A DNA stretch of 64,000 bases from Brevibacterium aurantiacum. GTDB taxonomy: Bacteria; Actinomycetota; Actinomycetes; Actinomycetales; Brevibacteriaceae. The stretch is from assembly GCF_900169065.1 (NCBI RefSeq), contig NZ_FXZB01000020.1, positions 31,144 to 95,143 of the forward strand. Reading direction: 5' to 3'. The notes below the pieces were generated by a model. It was not told the origin of the DNA. It made no database searches and saw nothing but the letters and a program-made list of their open reading frames with translations. This document shows, one piece after another, positions 52,956 to 62,151 of the stretch (within the stretch, counting starts at the first letter, position 1; every line of letters begins with the position of its first letter). A program made the position numbers and the translations under genes.

Positions 52956-54236
52956 ATGAGCACGATCACCCCGGTAGGCCAACGATTCTCATCCGAGCTG
53001 ACGACGCTGGCCACCCTCGTCGACTCGGAGCGGCCCGGATGGACGAGGCGAGCGCTGAGCGAATTCGACATCGCCGGCCGCGACTACGCCCGCACTCTGA
53101 TGAAGCAGGCAGGGCTGCAGACCCGAGTCGACGGGGCCGGAAACGTCATCGGAGTCTTGCCCGGTCGCCTCGGCGGGCGTGAGATCATGCTCGGGTCCCA
53201 CACGGACACCGTCGACGGCGGTGGCCGATTCGACGGAATCACCGGTGTCCTCGGTGCCATCGAGGTCGTGCGGCTGCTGCGGGAGAACGACATCCGACTC
53301 GACCATGACCTCGTCATCGTGGTCTTCTTCAACGAAGAGCCCAATGACTTCGGCTTCTTCTGCGTCGGCTCCCGGGCGATGACAGGACTCGTCGACCGCA
53401 CCACCCTGGCCGCCACCGACACCAGCGGCCGCAGCCTCGCCGAGGCTCTGCCTGATTCCGGCATCGATCCCGAGGCTTTCCTCGACGCACGCTACGACTT
53501 CTCGAAGGTCACTGCCTTCCTCGAACTCCACATCGAGCAGGGGCCCGAACTGGAGCGGATGGGCAGACAGATCGGCGTCGTTGAGACCATCACCGGCATC
53601 AACCACTTCAAGGCGCTCTTCACCGGACGCCAGGACCACGCAGGCACGACCCCGATGGATGTCCGCGCCGACGCGGGGTGTGCCGCTGCCGGCACGGTGC
53701 TCGCCGTCGAGTCGATCGCCGAGTCCGGGACGAACACGCGGGGTACGAGCGGTCAGATCCAGTTCACTCCCGAGGCCGTCAACGTCGTCTCGGCCAATGC
53801 CAGCGTCGAAGGCGAGTTCCGCGGCCCCGAGGGGTCCTGGCTGAATGAGGCTCAGCGGCGGCTCACCGATGCTGCCAACCAGAACGCCGACAAGCGCGGT
53901 GTCCACGTGGAGATGGAGTGGACGACCGACGATGCGCCCGTGCCGCTGCACGAGCCGATCACCTCGACCATCGCCGAGGTGGCCGATGAGCTTGGTCATT
54001 CCAGGGCCACGATGTTCTCCGGTGCCGGTCACGACGCGGGCATCATCGCCGCCAAGACGCAGGTGGGCATGATCTTCGTGCCCTCACATGATGGCCGCAG
54101 CCACTGTCCCGAGGAATTCACGGAACTCGATGACATCGTCCCTGGAATCGAGGTTTTGCTGCAGACGGTGCTCCGCCTCGACGGTGCTACAGGTTCAGGT
54201 GCGACTGCACGGTCAGGTGGAGCACAGTCGCGGTGA
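52956..54236 (+). CDS. M20 family amidohydrolase (allantoate/N-carbamoyl amino acid type)
   Basis: 426-aa zinc hydrolase. Metal and catalytic residues are in GSHTDTVDGGGRFDG, NEEPNDFGFFCVGSRAMTG (Glu pair), LHIEQGPELE, the dimer-domain loop DHAGTTPM and the late SGAGHDAGI. This set is that of hydantoinase/carbamoylase (allantoate amidohydrolase, N-carbamoyl-L-amino acid hydrolase, ureidoglycolate). No ureide genes are adjacent, so the substrate is open. ATG 52956 has AGAAAGG 8 nt upstream; the longer open frame from 52221 is antisense-frame noise inside nhaA. Confidence 0.92.
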   Translation: MSTITPVGQRFSSELTTLATLVDSERPGWTRRALSEFDIAGRDYARTLMKQAGLQTRVDGAGNVIGVLPGRLGGREIMLGSHTDTVDGGGRFDGITGVLGAIEVVRLLRENDIRLDHDLVIVVFFNEEPNDFGFFCVGSRAMTGLVDRTTLAATDTSGRSLAEALPDSGIDPEAFLDARYDFSKVTAFLELHIEQGPELERMGRQIGVVETITGINHFKALFTGRQDHAGTTPMDVRADAGCAAAGTVLAVESIAESGTNTRGTSGQIQFTPEAVNVVSANASVEGEFRGPEGSWLNEAQRRLTDAANQNADKRGVHVEMEWTTDDAPVPLHEPITSTIAEVADELGHSRATMFSGAGHDAGIIAAKTQVGMIFVPSHDGRSHCPEEFTELDDIVPGIEVLLQTVLRLDGATGSGATARSGGAQSR

Positions 54237-54281
54237 CTACAGTCAGTGCTGACACGACCGTCTGCTGAGAAGGGCCGCATC

Positions 54282-54641
54282 ATGCCATTCGACAAGTTCA
54301 TCAACAAGGCAAAGAACCTGGCCAACGATCCGAAGGTCCGCGAGAAGCTCAACTCCGACAAGGGAGAGAAGGCTACCGATTCGATTCTCGACAAGGCGGC
54401 AGGGGTCGCGGAGTCTCTGACCAATGGCAAGCACACCGATAAGATCCAGAAGGCCCGAGACGCCGCCGACCGTGCCGTCGGCACCGATGGGAAGTCGGAG
54501 AACAACCAGGCCGATGGCCAGCGCCCGGCCGGTGAGCAGAACCCCGGTGACAATCAGCGTCCCACTGACGAGCAGCGACCGACCGGCGAGCAGCGCCCCG
54601 ATGTGAATCCTCGCACCGACGAGGGCGAAACTCGCCCCTGA
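54282..54641 (+). CDS. MT0933/Rv0909-like antitoxin-family protein
   Basis: 119 aa. The first ~70 residues match the actinobacterial family named as MT0933-like antitoxin (FINKAKNLANDPKVREKL, then lysine-rich helices, with GVAESLTNGKHTDKI). The rest is a Gly/Pro/Gln/Arg tail with repeated RPxxEQ units, probably disordered. No toxin gene is adjacent, and many members are stand-alone, so a toxin-antitoxin role is doubtful. GAGAAGGG lies upstream. Confidence 0.75.
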   Translation: MPFDKFINKAKNLANDPKVREKLNSDKGEKATDSILDKAAGVAESLTNGKHTDKIQKARDAADRAVGTDGKSENNQADGQRPAGEQNPGDNQRPTDEQRPTGEQRPDVNPRTDEGETRP

Positions 54642-54647
54642 GGATTC

Positions 54648-55376
54648 TCACTTCGTCGAATCGATCCTCGGCTCGCTGAGGCCTGCCTCATCGGTGTCGA
54701 GAATGATCCGTACTGCGTCGGTCTCTGCCAGCTCGTCAGGCCCGATCAACCAGTCATCACCGGACTTCCGGCCGCAGGGTTCACCCTCCGGAGGCCAGTC
54801 CTCACACTCGACTGCGACGATCGATTCAGCTGATTTCACGACCACGTCCCCGGGCACCAACGATCGGAAGTAGACGGCGACTCCTCCAGTCTTCGCCTGC
54901 ACGGAGCCGACTGCTGCACCGGTGACCCTGTAGTCGACGGTGCCCTCGTGCTCTCCTTTGGTGAATGTGTCCTCGGCGGAGATGTCGACGGCGTGGACCT
55001 CGTGCTCAACATCCACTTCGGCGGCTTGACCATCCATGGTGATCGTCGGATCTGAGTACTGTGCCCGCAGGTAAGGCGGCAGCACAGACTCCGTGTCAGG
55101 CAAGCGGAAGCCGTCGTGAACCATGCCGCCGAAGGTGAACTTGTAGTTCCTGGCCAGCTCCATGGTCTGGTCGATGTGCACCTGATAGCTGCCGTCGGAG
55201 TCGATGGTGATGGTGTGAGTGGCGTCCTCTCCCATGTACGGGTTGGGTGCGGCAGAGACGTCATCGACGGGAACCGTGCCAGCGACGATGGTTGCGGCCA
55301 CGACCACCAGTACACCGAGGCCGGCACCGGCGGCTTTCCGGTTACCTGAACTGGTCCAGTGCTTTCGGGAGTTCAT
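54648..55376 (-). CDS. secreted DUF2207-like ectodomain protein (copy 2)
   Basis: 242 aa: short basic N-terminus, helix/signal (about 16-34), then an outer domain that opens with the pattern TITIDSDGSYQVHIDQTMEL, the start of DUF2207-type domains. It lacks the C-terminal helices and Gly-rich tail of full DUF2207 proteins. A Cys pair (CEDWPPEGEPC) could form a disulfide. Starts 2 bp after the neighbouring gene of the same type. Function unknown. Confidence 0.72.
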   Translation of the reverse strand: MNSRKHWTSSGNRKAAGAGLGVLVVVAATIVAGTVPVDDVSAAPNPYMGEDATHTITIDSDGSYQVHIDQTMELARNYKFTFGGMVHDGFRLPDTESVLPPYLRAQYSDPTITMDGQAAEVDVEHEVHAVDISAEDTFTKGEHEGTVDYRVTGAAVGSVQAKTGGVAVYFRSLVPGDVVVKSAESIVAVECEDWPPEGEPCGRKSGDDWLIGPDELAETDAVRIILDTDEAGLSEPRIDSTK

Positions 55377-55378
55377 GA

Positions 55379-56233
55379 TCAGCTCCTCTCGCGTTCGGGT
55401 GCGTCAATGGGTTCGGCCTGCATGTTCTCCGGGGCTGCGAATCCGATGGCCTCGATGCTGGGTGAGGTCTCTTCTGACCAGGTGAGTCTGGTCCCGTCGT
55501 CGGTGAAGCGATGTTTGTCCAATCCCGTGCATTCGGCGTCAGGGTCGAACTCCGTATGGTCTGGCAGGCACTGGATCGGGCCTCCCGCTTCCAGTGACAC
55601 GGTGCGCATGCTCGGCGCTTCGTTCGATCCAGAGGGAAATCGCAGGGGCAGAACGAAGAGCTCATGCCCATCGACGTTGAGGTAGACGTCGTCAAGAACA
55701 TAGGTGATGTCGACGACGTGCCTGCCCGGGGTCCACTGCGAATCCTCGCCAGCCTGCTTCTCACGCGTGAAGTCGTAGACGGCCGAGTCGGAGAATGGAT
55801 CGTCGATCGACCGATTCTCGCGTGTCACGGTGAGATCGCCCACCTCGGCGGGATTCTCCTTCGTTGAGTCCTCCGCGGTGCTCAGCTCCTGCGCTGAGAC
55901 CTCCCCAACTTGTGGGAGCACGTAATACCTCGGACCGTCACCGACGCCGGTGTTCCAGCCGATCTGCTCTCCACCGATATACCAGGACAGCGGCTCCTTC
56001 ATCTCATCTGTGACATCGAAGATCAGGCGCTGGCTCACCTGCAGCGACCCATCGCTACGCGGTGTCACGTTCACCGTGATCTCTTCAGGTGTCAGCGCCT
56101 GTTCGGGATACCTCGACCGATCCGGTGGCATATCGGGGATGCGGGCGGACCCCTGGAACACGATCACGAGGATGATGACTATCGCGGCGAACCCGATGGC
56201 ACCGGCGACGATGATGCTGATTGGCTTCGACAT
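55379..56233 (-). CDS. membrane-anchored DUF2207-like ectodomain protein (copy 1)
   Basis: 284 aa from ATG 56233, which follows TAGTGT by 6 nt (leaderless); GTG 56239 is possible. One N-terminal helix (about 5-27), then an outer domain with ITVNVTPRSDGSLQVSQRL and SWYIGGEQIGWNTG (pieces), matching the DUF2207 beginning. As in its neighbour, the C-terminal membrane part is missing. The two probably act as a pair at the cell surface. Confidence 0.72.
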   Translation of the reverse strand: MSKPISIIVAGAIGFAAIVIILVIVFQGSARIPDMPPDRSRYPEQALTPEEITVNVTPRSDGSLQVSQRLIFDVTDEMKEPLSWYIGGEQIGWNTGVGDGPRYYVLPQVGEVSAQELSTAEDSTKENPAEVGDLTVTRENRSIDDPFSDSAVYDFTREKQAGEDSQWTPGRHVVDITYVLDDVYLNVDGHELFVLPLRFPSGSNEAPSMRTVSLEAGGPIQCLPDHTEFDPDAECTGLDKHRFTDDGTRLTWSEETSPSIEAIGFAAPENMQAEPIDAPERERS

Positions 56234-56239
56234 ATTCAC

Positions 56240-56245
56240 ACACTA
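56240..56245 (-). promoter_or_regulatory. -10 box, leaderless DUF2207-like gene
   Basis: Minus-strand TAGTGT, then GTGAAT, then ATG (first base 56233). Confidence 0.45.
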
Positions 56246-56438
56246 TGGTTGGCCGCTGCGGCATCTGTGCCAGCCCAGTTCCGGTTCTGCCACATGCTCT
56301 GCCCATGTTGAGTTCGCTGCCCCGCGGTGGACTCCCCACCAGCAGAGGTGTGTGTGAGAATAGCAGTCGGGCATCAGCTGCCCCGACTCATTCAACCGAA
56401 TCACATCCCACGAACTTCATCACACTGCAGGAGGTGCA

Positions 56439-57758
56439 ATGCGATCCCCTATCCCTGATTTTCTGGACGAGACGCTTGATCGTCACAGGTCAGACCGGTC
56501 CGGTGTGAACGCGGACTATATCCCCGATCTGGCGGCAGCCGATCCGGAGAAGCTGGGTATCTGCATCTCCACCCTCGACGGGGTCGAATACTCCTCCGGT
56601 GACTCGGAGTTCGAGTTCTCCATCCAATCGATGTCGAAGCCCTTCATCTACGGCATGGCGATCGAGCAGGAGGGACTGGCCGCGGTCCTCGACATGGTCG
56701 GTGTCGAACCCAGTGGTGAGGCCTTCAACGAGCTCTCGCTGGACAAGATGTCGGGCAAACCACTCAACCCGATGATCAACGCCGGAGCCATGGTCATCCA
56801 TTCGCTCCTGGGTGAGCCGGGAGCCTCGCTGGCCGAGCGGATCGAGATCGTGCGTGCCGGCTTGTCCGAGTTCGCCGGGCGGCAGCTGCGCGTCGACGAT
56901 TCGGTGGCCGAAGGCGAATGGGGTGAGGCCTACCGCAATGTCGCGATCGCCAATATGCTGCGCTCCCACGGTGTCTACACCGACCAGCCCGACGAGGTGG
57001 TCCAGGGCTATATCGCCCAGTGCTCGATCCTCATCACCACCAAGGATCTGGGCATCATGGCCGCTACCCTGGCCGCCGGTGGAATCAATCCGATCACCGG
57101 CAAACAGGTGCTCTCACCTCGCGTGAACCGTCAGGTCCTCGGCGTCATGATGACGTGCGGCATGTACGACGCGGCCGGTGACTGGATGACAGAGGTCGGC
57201 GTGCCCGCCAAGTCAGGCGTCTCGGGCGGAGTCTTCGGGGTCCTGCCCGGACAGGTCGGCATCGCCACCTTCTCTCCGCGCCTGGACAAGCACGGGACGA
57301 GTGTTCGTGGAGCCAACATCTTCCGGACTCTCTCACGGGAGCTGAGTCTGCACATCATGGATGCTCCCGAACCTGCCCGCTCCATCATTCGCCGTGACCG
57401 ACGCTTCGTGGACTCCCAGGGCGTCATGGTCCGCATCTGCAGCCTCCAGGGCTTGATTCAGTGGAGCGGTGCCGAGAACGTCATCCGGACCATGGACGCC
57501 CCCGAATCCAATGTCGAGGTCTTCGTTCTCGACCTGCGTCGGGTCAACGAGATCAACGGGGTGGCCAGGCGCATGCTCACCGAGGCGATGAGTCGTCTCG
57601 AGGACGACGGCAAGCGCATCGCGCTCATGGACCCCGAAGACATGCTCCTGTGCAAGAGCCCGAGCTCGTCCCTGCCTGAGGTCGAATACGTCGACTCCCC
57701 CAAGGCGCTCAAGGGTCTGCGACGGCTGCGTGAGGACTGGTCACAGAGAGCCGTGTGA
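56439..57758 (+). CDS. glsA: glutaminase with C-terminal STAS domain
   Basis: Hydrolyses glutamine to glutamate and ammonia. The beta-lactamase-like core holds Ser64-x-x-Lys67 in SIQSMSKPF, and the INAGAM and AEGEWGEAYRN segments are typical. The last ~100 residues form a STAS-like domain (NVEVFVLDLRRVNEINGVA), a known fusion in actinobacterial glutaminases. AGGAGG lies 5 nt before the ATG. Confidence 0.95.
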   Translation: MRSPIPDFLDETLDRHRSDRSGVNADYIPDLAAADPEKLGICISTLDGVEYSSGDSEFEFSIQSMSKPFIYGMAIEQEGLAAVLDMVGVEPSGEAFNELSLDKMSGKPLNPMINAGAMVIHSLLGEPGASLAERIEIVRAGLSEFAGRQLRVDDSVAEGEWGEAYRNVAIANMLRSHGVYTDQPDEVVQGYIAQCSILITTKDLGIMAATLAAGGINPITGKQVLSPRVNRQVLGVMMTCGMYDAAGDWMTEVGVPAKSGVSGGVFGVLPGQVGIATFSPRLDKHGTSVRGANIFRTLSRELSLHIMDAPEPARSIIRRDRRFVDSQGVMVRICSLQGLIQWSGAENVIRTMDAPESNVEVFVLDLRRVNEINGVARRMLTEAMSRLEDDGKRIALMDPEDMLLCKSPSSSLPEVEYVDSPKALKGLRRLREDWSQRAV

Positions 57759-57762
57759 TTTT

Positions 57763-57780
57763 GCTGCGTGATTTCGCAGC
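57763..57780 (+). terminator. small hairpin after glsA
   Basis: GCTGCG-TGATTT-CGCAGC, preceded by AGCCG and followed by GGCT that can extend the stem. No T-run follows, so this is weak. Confidence 0.3.
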
Positions 57781-57823
57781 GGCTCCTGGTGGCCCGGCTG
57801 AGGCAGCCCACACCGTCACTTGA

Positions 57824-57842
57824 TAAGGTAAGGCTAACTAAC
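57824..57842 (+). promoter_or_regulatory. IdeR/DtxR-type iron box
   Basis: TAAGGTAAGGCTAACTAAC agrees at 14 of 19 positions with the DtxR/IdeR consensus (TTAGGTTAGGCTAACCTAA) and lies 96 bp before the siderophore-interacting protein gene. Iron-replete repression is expected. Confidence 0.75.
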
Positions 57843-57937
57843 CTGATCATGCAGGCGCAGATTGGGGCCCTCGCCGAGGCGGCCCATCCGAACGGCCCGG
57901 CCCTGTCGCATCCCAGCGCATCCCAGGAAGGCTCTCT

Positions 57938-58756
57938 ATGTCGACGACGCACACAACGCAGAACAGCTCAGCCCGTCCACCCCGGCCGCAGGCCATCCTC
58001 ACCGTCCACGAGGTCACCGCCATCTCCCCGAACCTGATTCGCATCAGGGCCGGCGGTGAGGGCTTCGATGCCCTCAACAGCAACGAGGCGACCGACAAAT
58101 ACGTCAAGCTCATGTTCGCCGACCCCGCACACGGTCTCACTCCGCCCTATGATCTGGCAGAGCTGCGGGAGAACTCCCCCGAGAAGCTGCCCCGCAACCG
58201 CACCTATACCGTGCGGGAGATCAACGAAGACGAGAAATGGCTGTCACTGGACTTCGTCATCCACGGTGGCGAGGGCGTTGCAGGCCCCTGGGCCAAGACC
58301 GCGCAGCCAGGTGACACCATCGTCATGGTCGGTGCCGGAGGCAAGTACCGGCCGAACCCCGATGCCGCATGGCATCTGCTCATTGCCGACCACACCGCAA
58401 TACCTGCTGTCAGCACCGCGCTTGAAGCCATGGACACCGAGGCGAAGGGCACCGTCATCGCCGCCGTCGCAGACGAAGCAGACCGGCTGCTGCCGGCCAC
58501 ACCTGCTGGCGTCACCGTGGTCTGGGTCGACAATGACGATGAGCTCATCTCCGCTGTTCGCGAGCTCGACTGGTCCGAAGGAACACCGCAGGTCTTCGCC
58601 CACGGTGAGCGCGGGACCATCAAAACGATCCGGACGGTCCTCAAGGAACACGAGGTGCCCCGTGAGTCGCTGTCGATCTCAGCCTATTGGGCTCGCGGTC
58701 GCGCCGAGGACCAGTTCCAGGCCGAGAAACGCGAACCCATCGGCAAGATCGACTGA
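57938..58756 (+). CDS. siderophore-interacting protein (ferric-siderophore reductase)
   Basis: 272-aa flavoprotein of the SIP/ViuB family. The FAD motif is RTYTVRE at 88-94, the NAD(P)H-binding domain runs from ~120, and the C-terminal SAYWARGRAED is typical. It should release iron from imported siderophores. AGGAAGG lies 8 nt upstream; a DtxR-type box precedes it. Confidence 0.94.
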   Translation: MSTTHTTQNSSARPPRPQAILTVHEVTAISPNLIRIRAGGEGFDALNSNEATDKYVKLMFADPAHGLTPPYDLAELRENSPEKLPRNRTYTVREINEDEKWLSLDFVIHGGEGVAGPWAKTAQPGDTIVMVGAGGKYRPNPDAAWHLLIADHTAIPAVSTALEAMDTEAKGTVIAAVADEADRLLPATPAGVTVVWVDNDDELISAVRELDWSEGTPQVFAHGERGTIKTIRTVLKEHEVPRESLSISAYWARGRAEDQFQAEKREPIGKID

Positions 58757-58805
58757 CACCATCGCAGGCTTCAGTCCCACCCAGCCGAGCAGAGAATCTT
58801 CGCGC

Positions 58806-61079
58806 TCAATCCCACCCGATTGAGCCGAGGACGTCGTTGCTCGACTGTGCCCCGCTGCGGCGACCGTCTCCGCGACGACCGTTCCGACGGCGACGTGCCA
58901 GGTAGATGGCAAGGACACCGAAGCCGATGAGACCCAGCGCGATGCCGGCCATGATGAGGTACTGGCCCATGTCCGCACCGGTGCGCGGCAGCGAGCCTGC
59001 ATTGTCGCCGTCTGCGTCTGTCCCGTCGGAGGACGCGCCGGCGTCGCTGTTCGCCCCGGACTCTGACCCTTCGGAGTCTGCGGCAGAGTCTTCGCCTGCA
59101 CCCGTGGAGTCGGCAGCTCCGTCGGTGTCCTTGGAGCTGTCGGAAGTGGTCGAGTCGTTGGAGTCCGTGGAGTTGCCTGAGTCGTTGGAATCGGCCGAAG
59201 CACCGGAGTCGGAGGAAGCCTCTGAGGTACCTGAGCTGTCGGCATCCGTAGAGTCATCGGATGCAGCCGAGCTGTCGGATTCGGCTGAGTCGTTGGAATC
59301 AGTCGAGTCGTCCGAGTCAGCTGAGTCGTCAGTTTCGGCCCCTGGGTCCGAACCGCCGTCGTCGTTGAGATCGGCGACGGAGTACAGGCTGGTGGTGCCT
59401 GAGACCTCGTTGCCGACGACGAGGGCGGCCTCTTCGGTCGGAGACTCGTCGGCACCGAGGAAGGTGATGCCTTCCGGTCCGAGGTCGCCTGCGCTGGAGA
59501 GCAGAGCGTCTGGGTCGGCGGCGTCCTCGATCTCATCTTCGACGGAGACCGAGAAGTCACGGTTGTTGAAATAGGTGGCGAACGTGGGGTTCGTTGGGTC
59601 GCTGAGGTCGAAGGCGGCGATTCCGCCCACCCGTTCGAACCCGACGAAGGCATAGGTGGTCTCACCCACCTGACCAACAGTCAGCGCCTCGGGTTCTGGC
59701 CCCTTGTCATCGCTGCGACCTTCGAGGTTGGACTCGGAATGGTTGGAGTTGAAGAAATCGGGAATCGCCTCGGCGGTCATCTGTTCGAAGCTGTCGCCGG
59801 AGTCGGCGACGAGCGTACCGTCGGTCGTCCACACGGAGAAGGATCGGGCACCGAAGGAGTAGAGCTCTTCATAGCAGTCTCCGCTTTCGCTCAGCCCCAG
59901 GTCGGTGATGATGTTGAGCCTGCCCAGGTCCTCGTCACCGAGTTTGTCGGCCAGCGGGGAGGTCTCACAGACCGGTGCCAATTCGTCCTCGCCGAGGTCT
60001 TTGACCCTGGCTGCGTCGACGAAGTCGCCCCATTCTCTGGAGTCTCCTTCGTTGGCGGTGACCAGGTAGTCGGTGCCGCCGGAGGTGAATGTTGAGATCG
60101 TGTCGGGCATGTAGGCGCCCTTGAGTCCCGGGTATTCAGCGATGTTCTTCTCCGGAGCATCCTCTGGGTCTCGGTCGGAGGCGTCGAGTCCATTGCCGAC
60201 CTGACCATGATCCTTGAAGCCCAGCGGCAGAACCTCGGTGACTTCGGCTGTCGCGATATCGAGAACGGCGATCGCATTCGCCTCCTGCAACGTGGCGTAT
60301 GCCTTGTCACCTGCGACGGTGATGTATTCGGGTTCGAGGTTGCGAGACACCGGCAGATCGTCGTGCGGTTCGGGTCCGAAGACGCGAACGTCGTCGGGCA
60401 GCGTCTTCGAACCGCTTTCCTCGAAGTCGTGGAAGTCGGCGGTGTGCACATCCGATTCCTCGGGTGCGGCCACCTCGGCGGGCAGGTCGACCACGGATAC
60501 GGACCCTTCAGGGTCGGTGGCGAAATCCTCGTCCGGTTCGCCCTCGTTAGCCACCAGCGCATGCGCGCCGTCCGGGGTCAGCGCCACCATGTCCGGCAGC
60601 GATCCCACCGAAACAGTGCCCAGCACCGTCGCCGAGGTGTCGGTGGCGTCGAAGAACATCAACGATCCCGGTGCGGTCTTGTCCTCGTTCTCCAGCGCGA
60701 TGACGCCGAGTCCGTCGTCACGGACGGCGATGGAGTTCGCGATTCCGGAACCGGTGATTTCACCGGACTTCTCGGGCTTGTGCGGATCGGAAATGTCGAT
60801 GATGTCGACGGTTGCCGCCTGCGCATTGACGGTGAAGGCCGTGTCGCCGTGGACGGCGGTGATCTCTGCGGCGGACTCGTCGAACTGGCCGGTCTCGTGC
60901 GAGCCGAGGAATCCGAGGTCCACGCCTGCCTCCGGCGCGGAGTAGCTGATGGGCTCACTCACCTCGGCCGCGGCTGCTGCTCCAGTGCCGATCATCGTCC
61001 CTGTAGCGCTCAGGCCTGCGGTCAGCAGCAGGACGGTCAGGGCGGCCGTGGTTGAGCGCGAGGTGGACTGATGCGTCAT
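58806..61079 (-). CDS. choice-of-anchor I type surface protein with Ser/Asp stalk and LPRTG anchor
   Basis: 757 aa from ATG 61079 (GGAGA 7 nt upstream). Signal peptide (to about residue 38), then a beta-propeller-like domain of the choice-of-anchor I family (ITAVHGDTAFTVNAQ, PDMVALTPDGAHALVANEGEPDE in pieces), about 500 residues. A ~125-residue stalk made almost only of Ser, Asp, Glu, Gly, Ala and Thr follows. LPRTG is at 697-701, then a helix and Arg-rich stop-transfer. Unusually, about 30 residues follow the helix. Sortase anchoring is expected, but the tail is atypical. Possibly a phosphatase/esterase-like propeller; function not known. Confidence 0.88.
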   Translation of the reverse strand: MTHQSTSRSTTAALTVLLLTAGLSATGTMIGTGAAAAAEVSEPISYSAPEAGVDLGFLGSHETGQFDESAAEITAVHGDTAFTVNAQAATVDIIDISDPHKPEKSGEITGSGIANSIAVRDDGLGVIALENEDKTAPGSLMFFDATDTSATVLGTVSVGSLPDMVALTPDGAHALVANEGEPDEDFATDPEGSVSVVDLPAEVAAPEESDVHTADFHDFEESGSKTLPDDVRVFGPEPHDDLPVSRNLEPEYITVAGDKAYATLQEANAIAVLDIATAEVTEVLPLGFKDHGQVGNGLDASDRDPEDAPEKNIAEYPGLKGAYMPDTISTFTSGGTDYLVTANEGDSREWGDFVDAARVKDLGEDELAPVCETSPLADKLGDEDLGRLNIITDLGLSESGDCYEELYSFGARSFSVWTTDGTLVADSGDSFEQMTAEAIPDFFNSNHSESNLEGRSDDKGPEPEALTVGQVGETTYAFVGFERVGGIAAFDLSDPTNPTFATYFNNRDFSVSVEDEIEDAADPDALLSSAGDLGPEGITFLGADESPTEEAALVVGNEVSGTTSLYSVADLNDDGGSDPGAETDDSADSDDSTDSNDSAESDSSAASDDSTDADSSGTSEASSDSGASADSNDSGNSTDSNDSTTSDSSKDTDGAADSTGAGEDSAADSEGSESGANSDAGASSDGTDADGDNAGSLPRTGADMGQYLIMAGIALGLIGFGVLAIYLARRRRNGRRGDGRRSGAQSSNDVLGSIGWD

Positions 61080-61227
61080 CGGTTCTCCGGAGTCGAGGTG
61101 ATCGAGGGGGCGAAACTGCCCGCAACCACTTATATATAGGCAGGCGGTCTGTCTCTGCCTCGAACTCCGGGTGGATTCCGAGTGAACACACGTGCCCTGC
61201 TCCGGGCGAAACCTCGAGCGCGGTCGC

Positions 61228-62151
61228 TCAGTCGAGGTGGAGGGTATCGGCCACCTCGGCGGCTTTCCTCTTCTGGTCATCGGTGAGGCCGAGGATCGGA
61301 AGGGGCAGGGAATGCGGGGCAACCAGTCCCAGATGTTCGGCGATCGCGGCGGTGACTCGAAGGCTGCCGCCGAGTTCGGCGAAGAGATCCCACAGAGGCT
61401 GGAGTTCGGCGGAGAGTTCCAACGCCCGGTCCGCTTCGCCGTTCTGGGCGGCGCGGGTGATCGCGAGCATCGGGGCCGGCAGGGTTCCGCCGACGGCCGT
61501 GTACCAGGCATCGCAGCCGGCATTGAGGCCGGAAGCTCCGAACGCGTCACCGGAGATCCCGATGCTCACGCGGTTGCCGGTGGCGGCCCGAATCCGTTCG
61601 ACATGGGCGGTGAAGTCCGGAGGCGACATCGCCTGCCCGGGAATCTTGATCGAGGCCACGCCGTCGAGATCGGCCAGTCGGGCGTAGAGATCAAGGGTGA
61701 ACGTGAAGTGCGTGGTGCCCGGATTGTCGTAGACGACGACGGGAAGATCGGTCGCCGAGGTGACCGTGCGGAAGAGTTCGAACACGTCGTCCTCGGTCAG
61801 CGGCTGATAGCTGACGGGAGCGAGCAGGAGTCCCTGGGCGCCAGCGGCTTCAGCCGCGGCCACATTTGCCAGAACGTCGCGCGTGCGCAGTGCTCCAATC
61901 CCGACGAACACGGGGATCCCGGCAGCATGCTCGACGGTCAGCTGCGCGACTCGGGCGCGTTCGTCGGTGCTGAGATAGACATACGATCCGGTCGATCCCA
62001 GGGCAGTGATCGAATCGACGCCGGCGGCGACAAGACGCTGGAGCAGCCCCGCGTAGGCAGCCTCGTCGATCTCCTCGTCGCTGATCGGGGTGAGGGGGAA
62101 GGCGCTCAGGCCCGTGAACAGGTCAGGCGATGGAGCGTTCGGGTCCGTCAT
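61228..62151 (-). CDS. DHDPS/N-acetylneuraminate lyase family aldolase
   Basis: 307-aa class I aldolase. Schiff-base Lys in ASIKIPGQA, catalytic Tyr in VVYDNPGTT, and the carboxylate-binding loop is GSTGS instead of GTTGE, so it is not standard DapA. It overlaps (ATGA) the PfkB sugar kinase before it; the pair looks like a sugar-acid catabolic module (e.g. 2-keto-3-deoxy sugar acid), inference only. Confidence 0.88.
   Translation of the reverse strand: MTDPNAPSPDLFTGLSAFPLTPISDEEIDEAAYAGLLQRLVAAGVDSITALGSTGSYVYLSTDERARVAQLTVEHAAGIPVFVGIGALRTRDVLANVAAAEAAGAQGLLLAPVSYQPLTEDDVFELFRTVTSATDLPVVVYDNPGTTHFTFTLDLYARLADLDGVASIKIPGQAMSPPDFTAHVERIRAATGNRVSIGISGDAFGASGLNAGCDAWYTAVGGTLPAPMLAITRAAQNGEADRALELSAELQPLWDLFAELGGSLRVTAAIAEHLGLVAPHSLPLPILGLTDDQKRKAAEVADTLHLD

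Noticed and set aside
54282..54641. Complete toxin-antitoxin pair
   Set aside because: Only the antitoxin-family protein is present; neighbours are an amidohydrolase and a secreted protein, neither toxin-like.
58906..59574. 222-aa plus-strand frame opposite the Ser/Asp stalk
   Set aside because: Mirror of the low-complexity repeat; rich in Ser/Glu/Pro only, no start signals.
61080..61550. 157-residue N-terminal extension of the LPRTG protein
   Set aside because: It overlaps the aldolase gene and would bury the clear signal peptide that begins at 61079.
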